Of a DNA stretch of 64,000 nt, positions 27,374-36,198 are shown in pieces. The notes below the pieces were generated by a model, which saw nothing but the letters and a program-made list of their open reading frames with translations, did not search any database and had not been told where the DNA came from. How positions within the stretch are numbered: the stretch's first letter is position 1; each line of letters begins with the position of its first letter. The stretch is from positions 1 through 64,000 of the forward strand of contig NZ_JAQYUS010000005.1 in the NCBI RefSeq assembly GCF_030686865.1, read 5' to 3'. Source of the DNA: Kaistella sp. SH40-3 (GTDB lineage: Bacteria; Bacteroidota; Bacteroidia; Flavobacteriales; Weeksellaceae). Made by a program: the position numbers and the translations under genes.

Positions 27374-28570
27374 ATGAGTAAATCAAAATATTTATATATC
27401 ATCGTCTTAAGTTTTATGTTGTCAGCCTGTAATTCCGATAAAAAGGAAGAAACAGCAGTCACGGCAAATGTAGAAGTTCCGCACGATGCAAACAGCGTAG
27501 AATTTAGTGAAGCGCAGTACAAAAGTGTGGGAATGGAATTGGGAAATATAACCAATACTAATCTTTCCAATTATATCAAAGCCTCTGGAGCTATTGAAGT
27601 TCCACCGCAAAATCTGACCAGTATCACCTCTTCTTTTGGAGGTCATGTAAAATCCATGAACGTAATCGAAGGAAAATATATTGGAAAAGGAACCGTGGTG
27701 GCAACGATAGAAAATCCTGAATTTCTACAGATACAGCAGGATTACATGGAAAGCAATAGTCAGATGTCTTATTTAAGACAGGATCTTACACGCCAAAAAG
27801 AACTGGTAAAAGAAAATATTGCAGCCAGAAAATCTTTACAGCGGGCGCAAAGTGAGTATAATAGTATGTCTGCACGAGTTGCCGGATTACGGGCAAGACT
27901 TCAGGTTGCGAACATCAATCCTGCTTCTGTTGCAAGAGGTAACATATCTTCGCGCGCCAACATTTATGCACCACAAAGCGGATACGTAACAAAAGTATAT
28001 ACCAATATTGGAAAATATGTTGGAACTAATGAGGTTGTCGCAGATATTGCAAATACAGGTAATATGATGGTAAAAGTGCAGGTTTTTGAAAAAGATGTTG
28101 CAAAAATAAAAGTTGGTCAAATTATTCGATTTCAGGCTACTGGTGACGCCGAGGAAAAAACTGCTAAAGTTTATCTGATAGGGAAAGATATACACGGAGA
28201 CAGAACTGTAGATGTTTTGGCAAGAATTCAGAATGTATCTCAAAATCTGTTGCCGGGAATGTTTGTAAATGCTATCATAGAACTTGGATCTGTGGAAACA
28301 CCAGCATTGCCAGATGCGGCAATTGTAGGTTCCGGAGGTAAGAATTTTATTTTTATTTTAGAAAAAACTTTAGAAAAAACTAAAGATAAAGATGGGAAGG
28401 AAAAAGAAAAACAATATATCTTTAGGAAGGTAGAAGTGCAAACCGGTGTAAGCGAAAATGGTTTTACTGCGGTTACTTTGCCTGCAAAATTTAATGAATC
28501 CGATAAAGTAGTTTTAAAAGGGGCATATGACCTGCTTTCTAAAATGAATAATATGGAGGAAGAGGAGTAA
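27374..28570 (+). CDS. czcB: CzcB-type RND periplasmic adaptor
   Basis: 398-residue lipoprotein (lipobox LSAC) with barrel-sandwich and hairpin regions (GGHVKSMNVIEGKYIGKG, long helices 120-175) and a beta-barrel domain. It lacks the CPMHP metal-binding domain of the two CusB adaptors in the copper module, consistent with a different metal. A charged Lys/Glu insert (about 335-352) interrupts the membrane-proximal domain. It lies 23 bp after the permease-TolC fusion and completes the pump. Confidence 0.9.
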   Translation: MSKSKYLYIIVLSFMLSACNSDKKEETAVTANVEVPHDANSVEFSEAQYKSVGMELGNITNTNLSNYIKASGAIEVPPQNLTSITSSFGGHVKSMNVIEGKYIGKGTVVATIENPEFLQIQQDYMESNSQMSYLRQDLTRQKELVKENIAARKSLQRAQSEYNSMSARVAGLRARLQVANINPASVARGNISSRANIYAPQSGYVTKVYTNIGKYVGTNEVVADIANTGNMMVKVQVFEKDVAKIKVGQIIRFQATGDAEEKTAKVYLIGKDIHGDRTVDVLARIQNVSQNLLPGMFVNAIIELGSVETPALPDAAIVGSGGKNFIFILEKTLEKTKDKDGKEKEKQYIFRKVEVQTGVSENGFTAVTLPAKFNESDKVVLKGAYDLLSKMNNMEEEE

Positions 28571-28657
28571 TCTTGGGATAATTTTAAAACCTTAAAACCT
28601 ATTTACAAACCATTTGTTTCCATAAAAAGTTGCCAAAACTAGCATCAAAATATTTTT

Positions 28658-29380
28658 ATGATTTCAATTTATTTATACGCCTTAATTCCAGTTGTTTCCA
28701 TTTTATTGGGCGGGATTACCGGATTATTTAAAAAACCAAACGCGGGTTTTCGGAGTTCTGTGTTGCATTTTGCGGGCGGAGTGGTTTTTTCAGTTGTTGC
28801 AGTGGAACTTCTGCCGGATATTATTAAAAATCACAGGCCTATTGAAGTGGGAATTGGTTTCGGACTGGGCATCGCGACGATGTTGGCTGTAAAATATTTT
28901 TCAGAAAAATTTCAAAAAAACGCTGAAAAATCGGCAGTAAAAAATTCTTTGCCGATGGGACTTCTGGTGGCATTGGCCATCGATTTACTAATAGATGGCG
29001 TGCTTCTCGGCGTTGGTTTTGCGGCTGGAAGCACCGAAGGAATTCTGCTTTCCATCGCTTTGGCTCTCGAAATTTTTTCTCTGGGATTAGCAGTAGTTTT
29101 GGCTTGTATGGATTTAAATTTTTCAAAACAAAAAAGCCTGACTATTTTATTAGTTTTGGGTGCCTGCTTCTTTGTCGGAGCCGTTTTAGGAATTACATTA
29201 TTAGCAGGATTATCACAGGAATGGCTGGAATTGGTGCTGTCTTTCGGTCTCGCTGCTTTATTATTTTTGGTAACTGAAGAATTATTGAAAGAAGCGCACG
29301 AAGAAAAAGAAACACTTTTGCAGACGAGTATGTTTTTTGTAGGATTTTTAATATTTCTACTGGTAGGAATGGTAGTTTAA
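28658..29380 (+). CDS. ZIP family metal transporter
   Basis: 240 residues with seven to eight TM helices. HFAGGVVFSVVAVELLPD and ALAIDLLIDGVLLGVGFA correspond to ZIP helices IV-V, with Asp/Glu where many ZIPs have His. ZIPs usually move Zn or other divalent metals into the cytoplasm, which is odd in an efflux operon; it may balance zinc supply or act outward. Placed between CzcB and the P1B ATPase. Confidence 0.8.
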   Translation: MISIYLYALIPVVSILLGGITGLFKKPNAGFRSSVLHFAGGVVFSVVAVELLPDIIKNHRPIEVGIGFGLGIATMLAVKYFSEKFQKNAEKSAVKNSLPMGLLVALAIDLLIDGVLLGVGFAAGSTEGILLSIALALEIFSLGLAVVLACMDLNFSKQKSLTILLVLGACFFVGAVLGITLLAGLSQEWLELVLSFGLAALLFLVTEELLKEAHEEKETLLQTSMFFVGFLIFLLVGMVV

Positions 29381-29522
29381 ATTAATTAAGATTAAAAAAA
29401 TAAGCATAATCGTAAAGTTCAAAAAATGAATTTTAATTTAAAATTTTTAGGTTCAAAAATTAAACTTGATAAATTATTATAATAAGATACAAACGATATA
29501 TTCAAAAATTAAAATATAAAAA

Positions 29523-31481
29523 ATGGCAAAAAAGAAATTAAACTTAAGGGATATTGGAACGGAAAAACATGCCGGAGAGCATTCCCACGATGCTGGACAT
29601 AATCACGATAATACGGACAAAACAACGTTACAAATGTTTTTGCCCGCCATTATATCATTCACATTATTAATAATTGCTATTGCTTTAGATAATTGGATTA
29701 CCCAAAATTGGTTTAATGGATGGGTAAGGATTGCCTGGTATGTTGCAGCGTATATTCCCGTGGGATTACCAGTTTTAAGAGATGCGTTTGATAGTATAAG
29801 AAAAAGTGATTTCTTTTCAGAATTTTTTTTGATGAGTATCGCTACGATTGGTGCGTTCGCCATTGGAGAATTTCCTGAAGGTGTAGCAGTGATGCTTTTC
29901 TATGCTGTGGGTGAAGTTTTTCAAACACTTGCAGTACAGAGAGCAAAAACTAATATAAAAACACTATTAGACCAAAGACCAGATGAAGTTACCGTTTTAA
30001 AAGATAACCAAGCAACAACTGTGAAGGCAGAATCTGTAGAAATCGGAGATATTATCCAACTAAAATCTGGCGAAAAATTAGGTTTAGATGGAGAATTGAT
30101 TTCAGAAAAAGGTTCATTTAATACAGCGGCGCTCACAGGAGAAAGCAAACCAGATTCTAAAACTAAAGGTGAAACTGTTTTAGCAGGAATGATAAATCTA
30201 AATACCGTAGTAGAAGTGAAAGTAACTACCGCATATAAGGATAGTAAACTTTCTAAAATATTAGAATTGGTACAAAATGCAACTTCACAGAAAGCACCCA
30301 CAGAATTATTTATAAGAAAATTTGCAAAAATCTACACACCAATCGTCGTACTATTGGCTGTTCTCATTACCATAGTTCCAATGTTTTTCGTACAGGATTA
30401 TACTTTCAGCAAATGGCTTTATAGAGCACTGGTTTTCTTGGTAATAAGTTGTCCTTGTGCATTGGTAATTAGTATTCCACTAGGATATTTCGGAGGAATT
30501 GGCGCTGCAAGTAAAAACGGTATTTTGTTTAAAGGCAGCAACTTTTTAGACGTTATTGCTACTATAAAGAATGTTGTGATAGATAAAACAGGCACAATGA
30601 CGGAAGGTGTTTTCAAAGTTCAGGAAGTTATTATTCATCCAGATTTTGATGAAAAAACAATTTTGGCGATGGTCAACAAATTGGAAAGTCAAAGTACACA
30701 TCCGGTAGCAACTGCGATTCATAATTTTGTTGGAGAATTGGATTCAAAAATAGCATTGGAGAATGTAGAAGAAATTTCAGGTCACGGTTTAAAAGCAAAC
30801 GTAAACGGAAAAGAATTATTAGTCGGTAATTTCAAATTATTAGACAAATTTTCTATTAAATATGATTTAGACCCAAGTTCAATTGTTTATACTACCATCG
30901 CAATTGCGTATGATAATAAATTTGCCGGCTATTTGACCATCGCAGATTCGATAAAAGAAGATGCGCAAGAGGCGGTTACTAAACTGCATAATCTTAATGT
31001 GAAAGTAACGATGTTAAGCGGTGACAAAACCAACGTCGTAGAACTTGTTGCAAAAGAATTAGGGATTGATACGGCTTTCGGAGATCTACTGCCCGAAGAT
31101 AAGGTAGAAAAATTGAAAGCAATTAAAAGCAAAGGCGAGAGTGTAGCATTTGTGGGCGATGGCGTAAATGACGCTCCGGTCGTCGCACTTTCAGACGTAG
31201 GAATTGCAATGGGTGGATTGGGAAGCGATGCTACTATTGAAACCGCGGACGTTGTAATTCAGGATGATAAGCCGAGTAAAATTGCAATGGCCATAAATAT
31301 TGGAAAGCAGACAAAAAAAATCGTTTGGCAAAATATCATTCTGGCATTTGCCGTGAAAGCCGTTGTTTTAGTTTTAGGAGCAGGAGGTTTGGCAACAATG
31401 TGGGAAGCGGTTTTCGCGGATGTTGGTGTGGCATTATTGGCAATTTTAAACGCTGTAAGGATACAACGGATGAAATTTTAA
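29523..31481 (+). CDS. zntA: Zn/Cd/Pb-exporting P1B-type ATPase
   Basis: 652 residues. His-rich N-terminus (HAGEHSHDAGHNH) instead of an HMA domain; CPC site in ISCPCALVISIP near 310; phosphorylation site DKTGT near 355; GDGVNDAPVV; and in the last TM pair the Lys (FAVKAV) and Asp (FADVGVALL) diagnostic of the Zn/Cd/Pb P1B-2 class. It exports divalent metal from the cytoplasm to the periplasm, from which the Czc pump can remove it. Confidence 0.92.
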   Translation: MAKKKLNLRDIGTEKHAGEHSHDAGHNHDNTDKTTLQMFLPAIISFTLLIIAIALDNWITQNWFNGWVRIAWYVAAYIPVGLPVLRDAFDSIRKSDFFSEFFLMSIATIGAFAIGEFPEGVAVMLFYAVGEVFQTLAVQRAKTNIKTLLDQRPDEVTVLKDNQATTVKAESVEIGDIIQLKSGEKLGLDGELISEKGSFNTAALTGESKPDSKTKGETVLAGMINLNTVVEVKVTTAYKDSKLSKILELVQNATSQKAPTELFIRKFAKIYTPIVVLLAVLITIVPMFFVQDYTFSKWLYRALVFLVISCPCALVISIPLGYFGGIGAASKNGILFKGSNFLDVIATIKNVVIDKTGTMTEGVFKVQEVIIHPDFDEKTILAMVNKLESQSTHPVATAIHNFVGELDSKIALENVEEISGHGLKANVNGKELLVGNFKLLDKFSIKYDLDPSSIVYTTIAIAYDNKFAGYLTIADSIKEDAQEAVTKLHNLNVKVTMLSGDKTNVVELVAKELGIDTAFGDLLPEDKVEKLKAIKSKGESVAFVGDGVNDAPVVALSDVGIAMGGLGSDATIETADVVIQDDKPSKIAMAINIGKQTKKIVWQNIILAFAVKAVVLVLGAGGLATMWEAVFADVGVALLAILNAVRIQRMKF

Positions 31482-31534
31482 CGAATGCATCGAGTAAAAA
31501 ATTGACCACTTTATTATAAATCCTTATTTTAGCA

Positions 31535-31565
31535 TTTGCTTAAATAAACAAATTGACTATCTTTG
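31535..31565 (+). promoter_or_regulatory. Promoter of cadC-merTP operon, leaderless
   Basis: TTTG (31535-31538), a 19-bp spacer, and TATCTTTG (31558-31565) match the Bacteroidota -33/-7 consensus closely. The ATG at 31570 follows 4 bp after the -7 box, so the mRNA should start at or beside the start codon. TTTGCTTA..TAAACAAA within the spacer is a partial inverted repeat and could be the repressor site. Confidence 0.7.
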
Positions 31566-31569
31566 TGCG

Positions 31570-31944
31570 ATGGACAATAATTCTTGCATACGACAACAGG
31601 CAGACATTAAGCAAATTAACCGTTGCAAAAGCCGAGTCTCTGAGCTTAACGATTCGTTTGATTACTTATCCAACGGACTTGAATTAGCGGGAAACAATGT
31701 AAGACTGAGAATTCTCTTTCTGCTTTATGAAGAAAAACGACTTTGTGTTTGCGACATCAGCGACATTCTTGGTATGAAAATTTCGGCAATTTCTCAACAC
31801 TTGCGAAAACTTAAAGACCGAAAACTAATTGAAACCGAAAGAGAAGCACAAACCATTTTTTACTCTTTGACAAAAGAATATGAAAAAATGCTAAAACCGT
31901 TTTTTAAAATACTTGACGAAAACAAAATTTTAGAAACAATATGA
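31570..31944 (+). CDS. ArsR/SmtB family metal-sensing repressor, CadC-like
   Basis: 124-residue winged-helix repressor. Cys59-Val-Cys61 in RLCVCDIS aligns with the CadC metal site, and N-terminal Cys6 and Cys19 can supply the remaining thiolates (CadC uses Cys7, Cys11, Cys58, Cys60). The DNA helix is MKISAISQHLRKLK. Cd, Pb, Hg or Zn are candidate inducers. Its stop overlaps the start of merTP as ATGA, so it likely controls that gene. Confidence 0.85.
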   Translation: MDNNSCIRQQADIKQINRCKSRVSELNDSFDYLSNGLELAGNNVRLRILFLLYEEKRLCVCDISDILGMKISAISQHLRKLKDRKLIETEREAQTIFYSLTKEYEKMLKPFFKILDENKILETI

Positions 31945-32540
31945 AAACCGACAACAAACTAATCGGAACAGGAATTTTCACAGCTATTGCAGCTTCACTT
32001 TGTTGCATTACACCAATCTTGGCTCTTATTGCAGGGACAAGCGGACTTGCTTCAACCTTTTCTTGGCTCGAACCTTTCAGACCATATTTTATCGGCTTGA
32101 CAATTTTAGTGCTTGGTTTTGCTTGGTATCAAAAATTGAAACCTAAAAAGCAAATTGACTGCAACTGCGACACGGAAGAAAAACCAAAAAGCATTCAGTC
32201 AAAAATGTTTTTAGGAATTGTTACGGTATTTGCAATTGTTATGCTTGCCTTTCCATATTATTCAAGCATTTTCTACCCAAAGACAGAAAAACAAATCATA
32301 GTAGTTGATAAATCCAATGTCCAAAAAGCAGAGTTTACAATTAGCGGAATGACTTGTACGAGTTGCGAAGCAAATGTAAATCACGAAGTGAATAAATTGA
32401 CAGGGATAATAAATTCAACTACTTCTTACGACAACGGAAAAACAGTTGTAGCGTTTGATAATTCCAAAACCAACATTGCTGAAATTGAAAAAGCAATTAA
32501 TTCAACAGGATATTCTGTAACCAACAAAAAAGAAAATTAA
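31941..32540 (+). CDS. merTP: Mercuric ion transporter MerT-MerP fusion
   Basis: 199 residues. The N-terminal part has MerT features: ASLCCITPILAL with the vicinal Cys pair in TM1, further TM helices near 50-65 and 90-108, and a loop Cys pair (DCNCD). The C-terminal 70 residues form a MerP-like HMA domain with GMTCTSC. MerTP fusions import Hg(II) and deliver it to mercuric reductase, but no merA is present in the window. Transport of another metal is possible. Confidence 0.85.
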   Translation: MKTDNKLIGTGIFTAIAASLCCITPILALIAGTSGLASTFSWLEPFRPYFIGLTILVLGFAWYQKLKPKKQIDCNCDTEEKPKSIQSKMFLGIVTVFAIVMLAFPYYSSIFYPKTEKQIIVVDKSNVQKAEFTISGMTCTSCEANVNHEVNKLTGIINSTTSYDNGKTVVAFDNSKTNIAEIEKAINSTGYSVTNKKEN

Positions 32541-32541
32541 A

Positions 32542-32748
32542 ATGGAAGTTATATTACAATCAACAATCACTTGCCCGAACTGCGGACACAAGAAAGAAGA
32601 AATAATGCCGACAGACGCTTGCCAATATTTTTACGAATGTGAGAATTGTAAACAAGTTCTTAAACCAAAACAAGGCGACTGCTGTGTATATTGCAGTTAC
32701 GGAACAGTTGCTTGTCCGCCAATTCAACAAGACAACAAATGTTGCTAA
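32542..32748 (+). CDS. Small Cys-rich GDCC-motif protein
   Basis: 68 residues with three metal-ligand sets: CPNCGH, CENCK and GDCCVYCSYGTVACPP, ending in CC. I recognise the GDCC..CSYG..CPPIQ pattern as a conserved small protein of mer-type clusters. Likely a cytoplasmic zinc-ribbon-like metal-binding protein. One base separates it from merTP. Confidence 0.75.
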   Translation: MEVILQSTITCPNCGHKKEEIMPTDACQYFYECENCKQVLKPKQGDCCVYCSYGTVACPPIQQDNKCC

Positions 32749-32937
32749 CGAAAAGAATGCAAATGGTCTAGAAACCATCGACAGTTGATATAATATCAAT
32801 TTTTTAAAAATCACTCCAATGTTTCTTATTCTCGAAATAGACATTATTCGTAGTTTTTCACCAAACTAAGTTTGTATTAAAAAAAATAGATAATTAATCA
32901 TTGACGTAAGCTGTAGAGCAATATATAATTAAATGTT

Positions 32938-33157
32938 ATGAAAGAAATAGAAATCATTTTGGTTCAAAGAGGCATAAAAACCAATAGCAATGACATTATT
33001 GGTAGCAGAAAAATTATTAGAATAAAAGTATGCGATCAGTCATAAAGATTTATCAAAACAATTCGAAAAAGCAGATAATGTTACTTTATTTAGAACACTT
33101 AAAACATTTTTAGATCATAAACTAATACATACCATTGATGGAGGTGCATTTGGATAA
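32938..33157 (+). pseudogene. Fur-family regulator remnant
   Basis: Starting at ATG 32938 the frame reads ILVQRGIK, then in a shifted frame MTLLVAEKLLE, a TAA, and KYAISHKDLSKQFEKADNVTLFRTLKTF..LIHTIDGG. The DxVTxxRTLKTF helix and IHxIDxG are clear Fur/Zur-type features. One frameshift, one in-frame stop and loss of the metal-binding C-terminal half make it non-functional. Confidence 0.8.
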
Positions 33158-33256
33158 AGATAACTATCATTCTAATCCTATCTAAATACTGTTATGATTA
33201 ATCTATTCGAATCAGCATAAAATTAAATGATTTATTATAACGTAAATAATTTTAAA

Positions 33257-33406
33257 ATGAACAACCACCTAAACTGTTGGAAATGTGTAGTAATGCTATC
33301 CTGTCTATTAAGTTGGCTACGGGTTTTTCGGCATACATTTAACAATAAAAAAATGAACAGGGTTATGGATGGAAAAACATTTATGACCCTTTCTGTTATT
33401 AATTAA
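33257..33406 (+). CDS. Doubtful 49-codon ORF
   Basis: An ATG-initiated frame with LNCWKCVVMLSC near the start and a basic end, 4 bp before the methyltransferase ATG. No family recognised. It sits between two decayed genes and may itself be a fragment or chance frame. Confidence 0.2.
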   Translation: MNNHLNCWKCVVMLSCLLSWLRVFRHTFNNKKMNRVMDGKTFMTLSVIN

Positions 33407-33410
33407 AAAA

Positions 33411-34037
33411 ATGAATCAGAATAAACAACACTGGGAAAAAGTATTTTCAACCAAAAACCCAAATGAAGTGAGCTGGACACAAGAATATCCCAAAACTTCA
33501 ATAGATTATTTAGAAAATTTGAATTTGCCTAAAACTACCATTATTATTGATATTGGCGGTGGCGATAGTAATTTCGTTGATGCACTTTTAGAAAAAGGAT
33601 ATGAGAATATTTGGGTATTGGATATTTCTGCTACTGCATTAGAAAAAGCTAAAAAACGATTAGGGGATAAAGCAAAATTGGTACATTGGATTGTTTCGGA
33701 TATTACAGCATTTAAAACCGATATACAATTTGACTTTTGGCACGATAGAGCCGTTTTTCATTTCGTAACAGATGATGAAAGTATTCAAAAATATGCACAT
33801 TTAGTAAGTCAATCTATCAAAGAAAACGGTCATTTTTTATTAGGCACATTTTCAGAAAATGGACCTCTAAAATGCAGCGGATTAAATATAAAACAATACG
33901 ATGAAATTACGATGAAAGCTACATTTAGCAAAAATTTTGAAGCCGTAAAATGCTTTACAGAAAATCATACAACACCTTTTAACACGACACAGAATTTTCA
34001 ATTTTGCGGATTTAAAAAAAATAATAGTAATAGATGA
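33411..34037 (+). CDS. Class I SAM-dependent methyltransferase
   Basis: 208 residues beginning with HWEKVFSTKNPNEVSWTQ, a typical start for this small family. Motif I is IIDIGGGDS; the acidic end of strand 2 is WVLDIS; HWIVSDIT and FDFWHDRAVFHF correspond to later motifs. Substrate unknown; relatives often occur near metal or metalloid genes, so a metalloid or thiol substrate is possible but unproven. It is intact between two pseudogenes. Confidence 0.85.
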   Translation: MNQNKQHWEKVFSTKNPNEVSWTQEYPKTSIDYLENLNLPKTTIIIDIGGGDSNFVDALLEKGYENIWVLDISATALEKAKKRLGDKAKLVHWIVSDITAFKTDIQFDFWHDRAVFHFVTDDESIQKYAHLVSQSIKENGHFLLGTFSENGPLKCSGLNIKQYDEITMKATFSKNFEAVKCFTENHTTPFNTTQNFQFCGFKKNNSNR

Positions 34038-34349
34038 TATTTTATTTAAAACCCTTACCCATTTTTATACTTGCAGGATTTTGTGAAATTGGCGGTGGTT
34101 ATTTGGTTTTGGTTAAAGGAAGATAAGCTTGTTTGGTATGGCGTTTTTGGGGAATTATTTTAGCTTTGTATGGCTATGTATTGACGCTACAAGTCATTCA
34201 TTTGGAAAATCCTATACCGTTTATGAAGGAGTATTATAATTATGTCTATCCTTTTTGCGTAGAAAATTGATGGTGTTAAACCCGATAAATATGATATAAT
34301 AGATGCTTCAATTTGCTTTATATTTGTATTATCCTTTTTATGCCCAAAA
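34034..34349 (+). pseudogene. ynfA: YnfA/UPF0060 membrane protein remnant
   Basis: The start overlaps the methyltransferase stop (ATGA). The first 31 codons read FILAGFCEIGGGYLV as in YnfA proteins and then stop at TAA. Later frames continue with IILALYGYVLTLQ and, near 34269, DGVKPDKYDIIDASICFI, matching the YnfA C-terminus (DGVxPDxYDxxGA). Several indels have destroyed the gene. Confidence 0.75.
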
Positions 34350-34557
34350 AATAAAAATTAATTATTATTTCGCTACTATATCACTGCGCTTTAAATATTC
34401 TACATCCGAGTATCTCAAGCCGGTAAAAACATTGAAACATAAAAACGTCACTGGATATGCAGATAAATTGATAAAACTTTTTGGAGTTGATAGTGAAAGC
34501 AAAGAATATGATGATTTAGAAAAAGACAGTCCAGAAGATGATTTTCTCAGAACATGA
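34303..34557 (+). CDS. Doubtful 84-codon ORF
   Basis: The first third overlaps the ynfA remnant in another frame and is probably not coding. The last 50 codons (EYLKPVKTLKHKN, YADKLIKLFGVD, acidic end) look more protein-like and could be the tail of a lost gene. No family recognised. Confidence 0.25.
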   Translation: MLQFALYLYYPFYAQKIKINYYFATISLRFKYSTSEYLKPVKTLKHKNVTGYADKLIKLFGVDSESKEYDDLEKDSPEDDFLRT

Positions 34558-34680
34558 TACTTTCAAAAAGTTCAATTGATATTTGGAACAGCTTACAATA
34601 AAGGTAGATGTTATTATTTTTAAGAAATTGCTATTAGGTAAAGAATTACTATGTAATAAAAATCATCTGATTGATTCTCT

Positions 34681-35658
34681 TCAAGAGATTTTCTTTAATC
34701 TCGTCTGATAACTCTGTATAAAATTTCTTTTAAGTTGTTCACTGAGAAAAGAACGGCTAGTCAATTCAATGACTTCATTCTCGTGAGAAGTTAAATTTTT
34801 GAAAATTTTGGATATTATTTTTTCTGGTATTTCAGCTTTTTGACCCAACAAAATAAACTGCTCTTTTATTTTTCCTTTGGCAATGGATTTCGGTAAAAGA
34901 ACGTCGCTTAAAGCAAAATCAGCATCTTCAATATGAATCTTAGTGTTGAGTAGATCATAAGCCGGACTTAATTTAAAATCACCTTGCTCTGTTTCTATTA
35001 GAGAAAAGTTTTTTAGATGAGCATCTCCATTTGAAAATAAATAATTGAAAAGAATTAATGTGAAAAGTTTTGGTGCTTCTACTTTTGAGGCAGGTACAAA
35101 TTTTTTCAATGTTTCAAAAAGTTCCAAGCAATTTCCTTGGTATTTGTACTGTTCACCGTGTGTTGCAGGTGATTTTTGTAATAGAGAAGCAAAATCCTCA
35201 ACAGCTAATTTTTCCCCGTTTTTTTTGACATCAAATCTTTTAGTAAGATAGGCGGGTTTTCCATTTTCAAAGAACGTCAAAGCATTTTCCGCAGTTTCTA
35301 TTTTAAAAATTTGCTGTGCGATTTGCATCGTGAGATGTTCGTTTGCTGGTGCAAACTCATAGTTTTTTGGAAGGTCTGAAATTGGTTTCAAAATATATTG
35401 TCCGCGCTCGTCTTCAGTCGTTAACCGTAATTTTGAATTTTCGATGAGCAATGAGTATTTTTCCTGAAAACCTGAAATAGAAATATGCAGTTGATTTTCA
35501 TTAAATACCGACCGCTCTTTGGAATCTGATGGCGATGTGTAGGGCAGAACAGGACTGATTTTTTTACCGTCAAACATTTTCTTTAAAACAATCGGACTGT
35601 AAGTATCAAAACCTTCTGTGAGTTTTCCTGGACAATATTTTATTTTATGCTGATCCAT
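34681..35658 (-). CDS. hipT: HipT-like serine/threonine kinase toxin
   Basis: 325 residues from the ATG at 35658; an upstream TTG is less likely. HipA-type kinase core with the Gly-rich-loop segment ISISGFQEKYSLL, catalytic NGDAHLKN and the metal Asp in AYDLLNT. It lacks the N-terminal subdomain of HipA, which is encoded by the separate upstream ORF. The Ser60-Ile-Ser62 motif corresponds to the double autophosphorylation serines of HipT in HipBST systems. HipT-type kinases arrest growth by phosphorylating tRNA synthetases; the target here is unknown. Overlaps hipS by 14 bp. Confidence 0.87.
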   Translation of the reverse strand: MDQHKIKYCPGKLTEGFDTYSPIVLKKMFDGKKISPVLPYTSPSDSKERSVFNENQLHISISGFQEKYSLLIENSKLRLTTEDERGQYILKPISDLPKNYEFAPANEHLTMQIAQQIFKIETAENALTFFENGKPAYLTKRFDVKKNGEKLAVEDFASLLQKSPATHGEQYKYQGNCLELFETLKKFVPASKVEAPKLFTLILFNYLFSNGDAHLKNFSLIETEQGDFKLSPAYDLLNTKIHIEDADFALSDVLLPKSIAKGKIKEQFILLGQKAEIPEKIISKIFKNLTSHENEVIELTSRSFLSEQLKRNFIQSYQTRLKKIS

Positions 35659-35980
35659 TTTTAATTCTTTCAATTGTTATAGCTCCCACTGTATCTGTGT
35701 TTGCAGTAGTTAAAAGAATTCCGAAAGCATCGGATTCATCAATTTTGTAAGTTTGGCAAACCATTCTTTTATTAATTCCTTCTGGCAAAAGATGGTAGAA
35801 AAATGGGAATAATTCTTTAGAGACGAATTCTTTCTGTGTTTTAGGGAGCGTTAGGCTTATGGGAGGTTTATTGGTGTCCAACAGCCAATCCTGATCATAT
35901 TGAAAAATGAAACTACCATCATCATTCTGCTTCAGTACTCCGGCTGGTTGACCTTTGTATAAGACTTTTGCGGATCTCAT
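35645..35980 (-). CDS. hipS: HipS-like protein (HipA N-subdomain 1)
   Basis: 111 residues matching the Couple_hipA/HipA N-terminal subdomain: VLYKGQPAGVLKQ, FQYDQDWL, ISLTLPKT, LFPFFYHLLPEG. In HipBST loci this piece is a separate antitoxin that neutralises HipT. Its ATG overlaps the hipB stop and its end overlaps hipT, so the three genes are translationally coupled. Confidence 0.85.
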   Translation of the reverse strand: MRSAKVLYKGQPAGVLKQNDDGSFIFQYDQDWLLDTNKPPISLTLPKTQKEFVSKELFPFFYHLLPEGINKRMVCQTYKIDESDAFGILLTTANTDTVGAITIERIKNGSA

Positions 35981-36198
35981 TATTTAATGTTTTTAATTTC
36001 CAATTTAATTTCCAAACCTAAAGCATCGCAAATTTTTTGCAATGTTTCTAGCGTTGGATTTCCTTTTCCGCTTTCCAATTGTTTCAAGGTACGAAGTCCT
36101 ACACCAGAAATTTCCGCAAGTGTTTCCTGCGTTACATTTAAAATTTTTCTACGTTCTTTGATGGGTACTATTAAATTACTTAGTGTCATATATTGCAC
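35980..36198 (-). CDS. hipB: HipB-like XRE antitoxin/repressor
   Basis: 72-residue helix-turn-helix protein (VTQETLAEISGVGLRTLKQLESGKGNPTLE). It should bind the operator sites upstream, the first of which overlaps its own start codon, and repress the operon. A second ATG three codons in (MTLSNL) is an alternative start. First gene of the hipB-hipS-hipT order. Confidence 0.85.
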   Translation of the reverse strand: MQYMTLSNLIVPIKERRKILNVTQETLAEISGVGLRTLKQLESGKGNPTLETLQKICDALGLEIKLEIKNIK

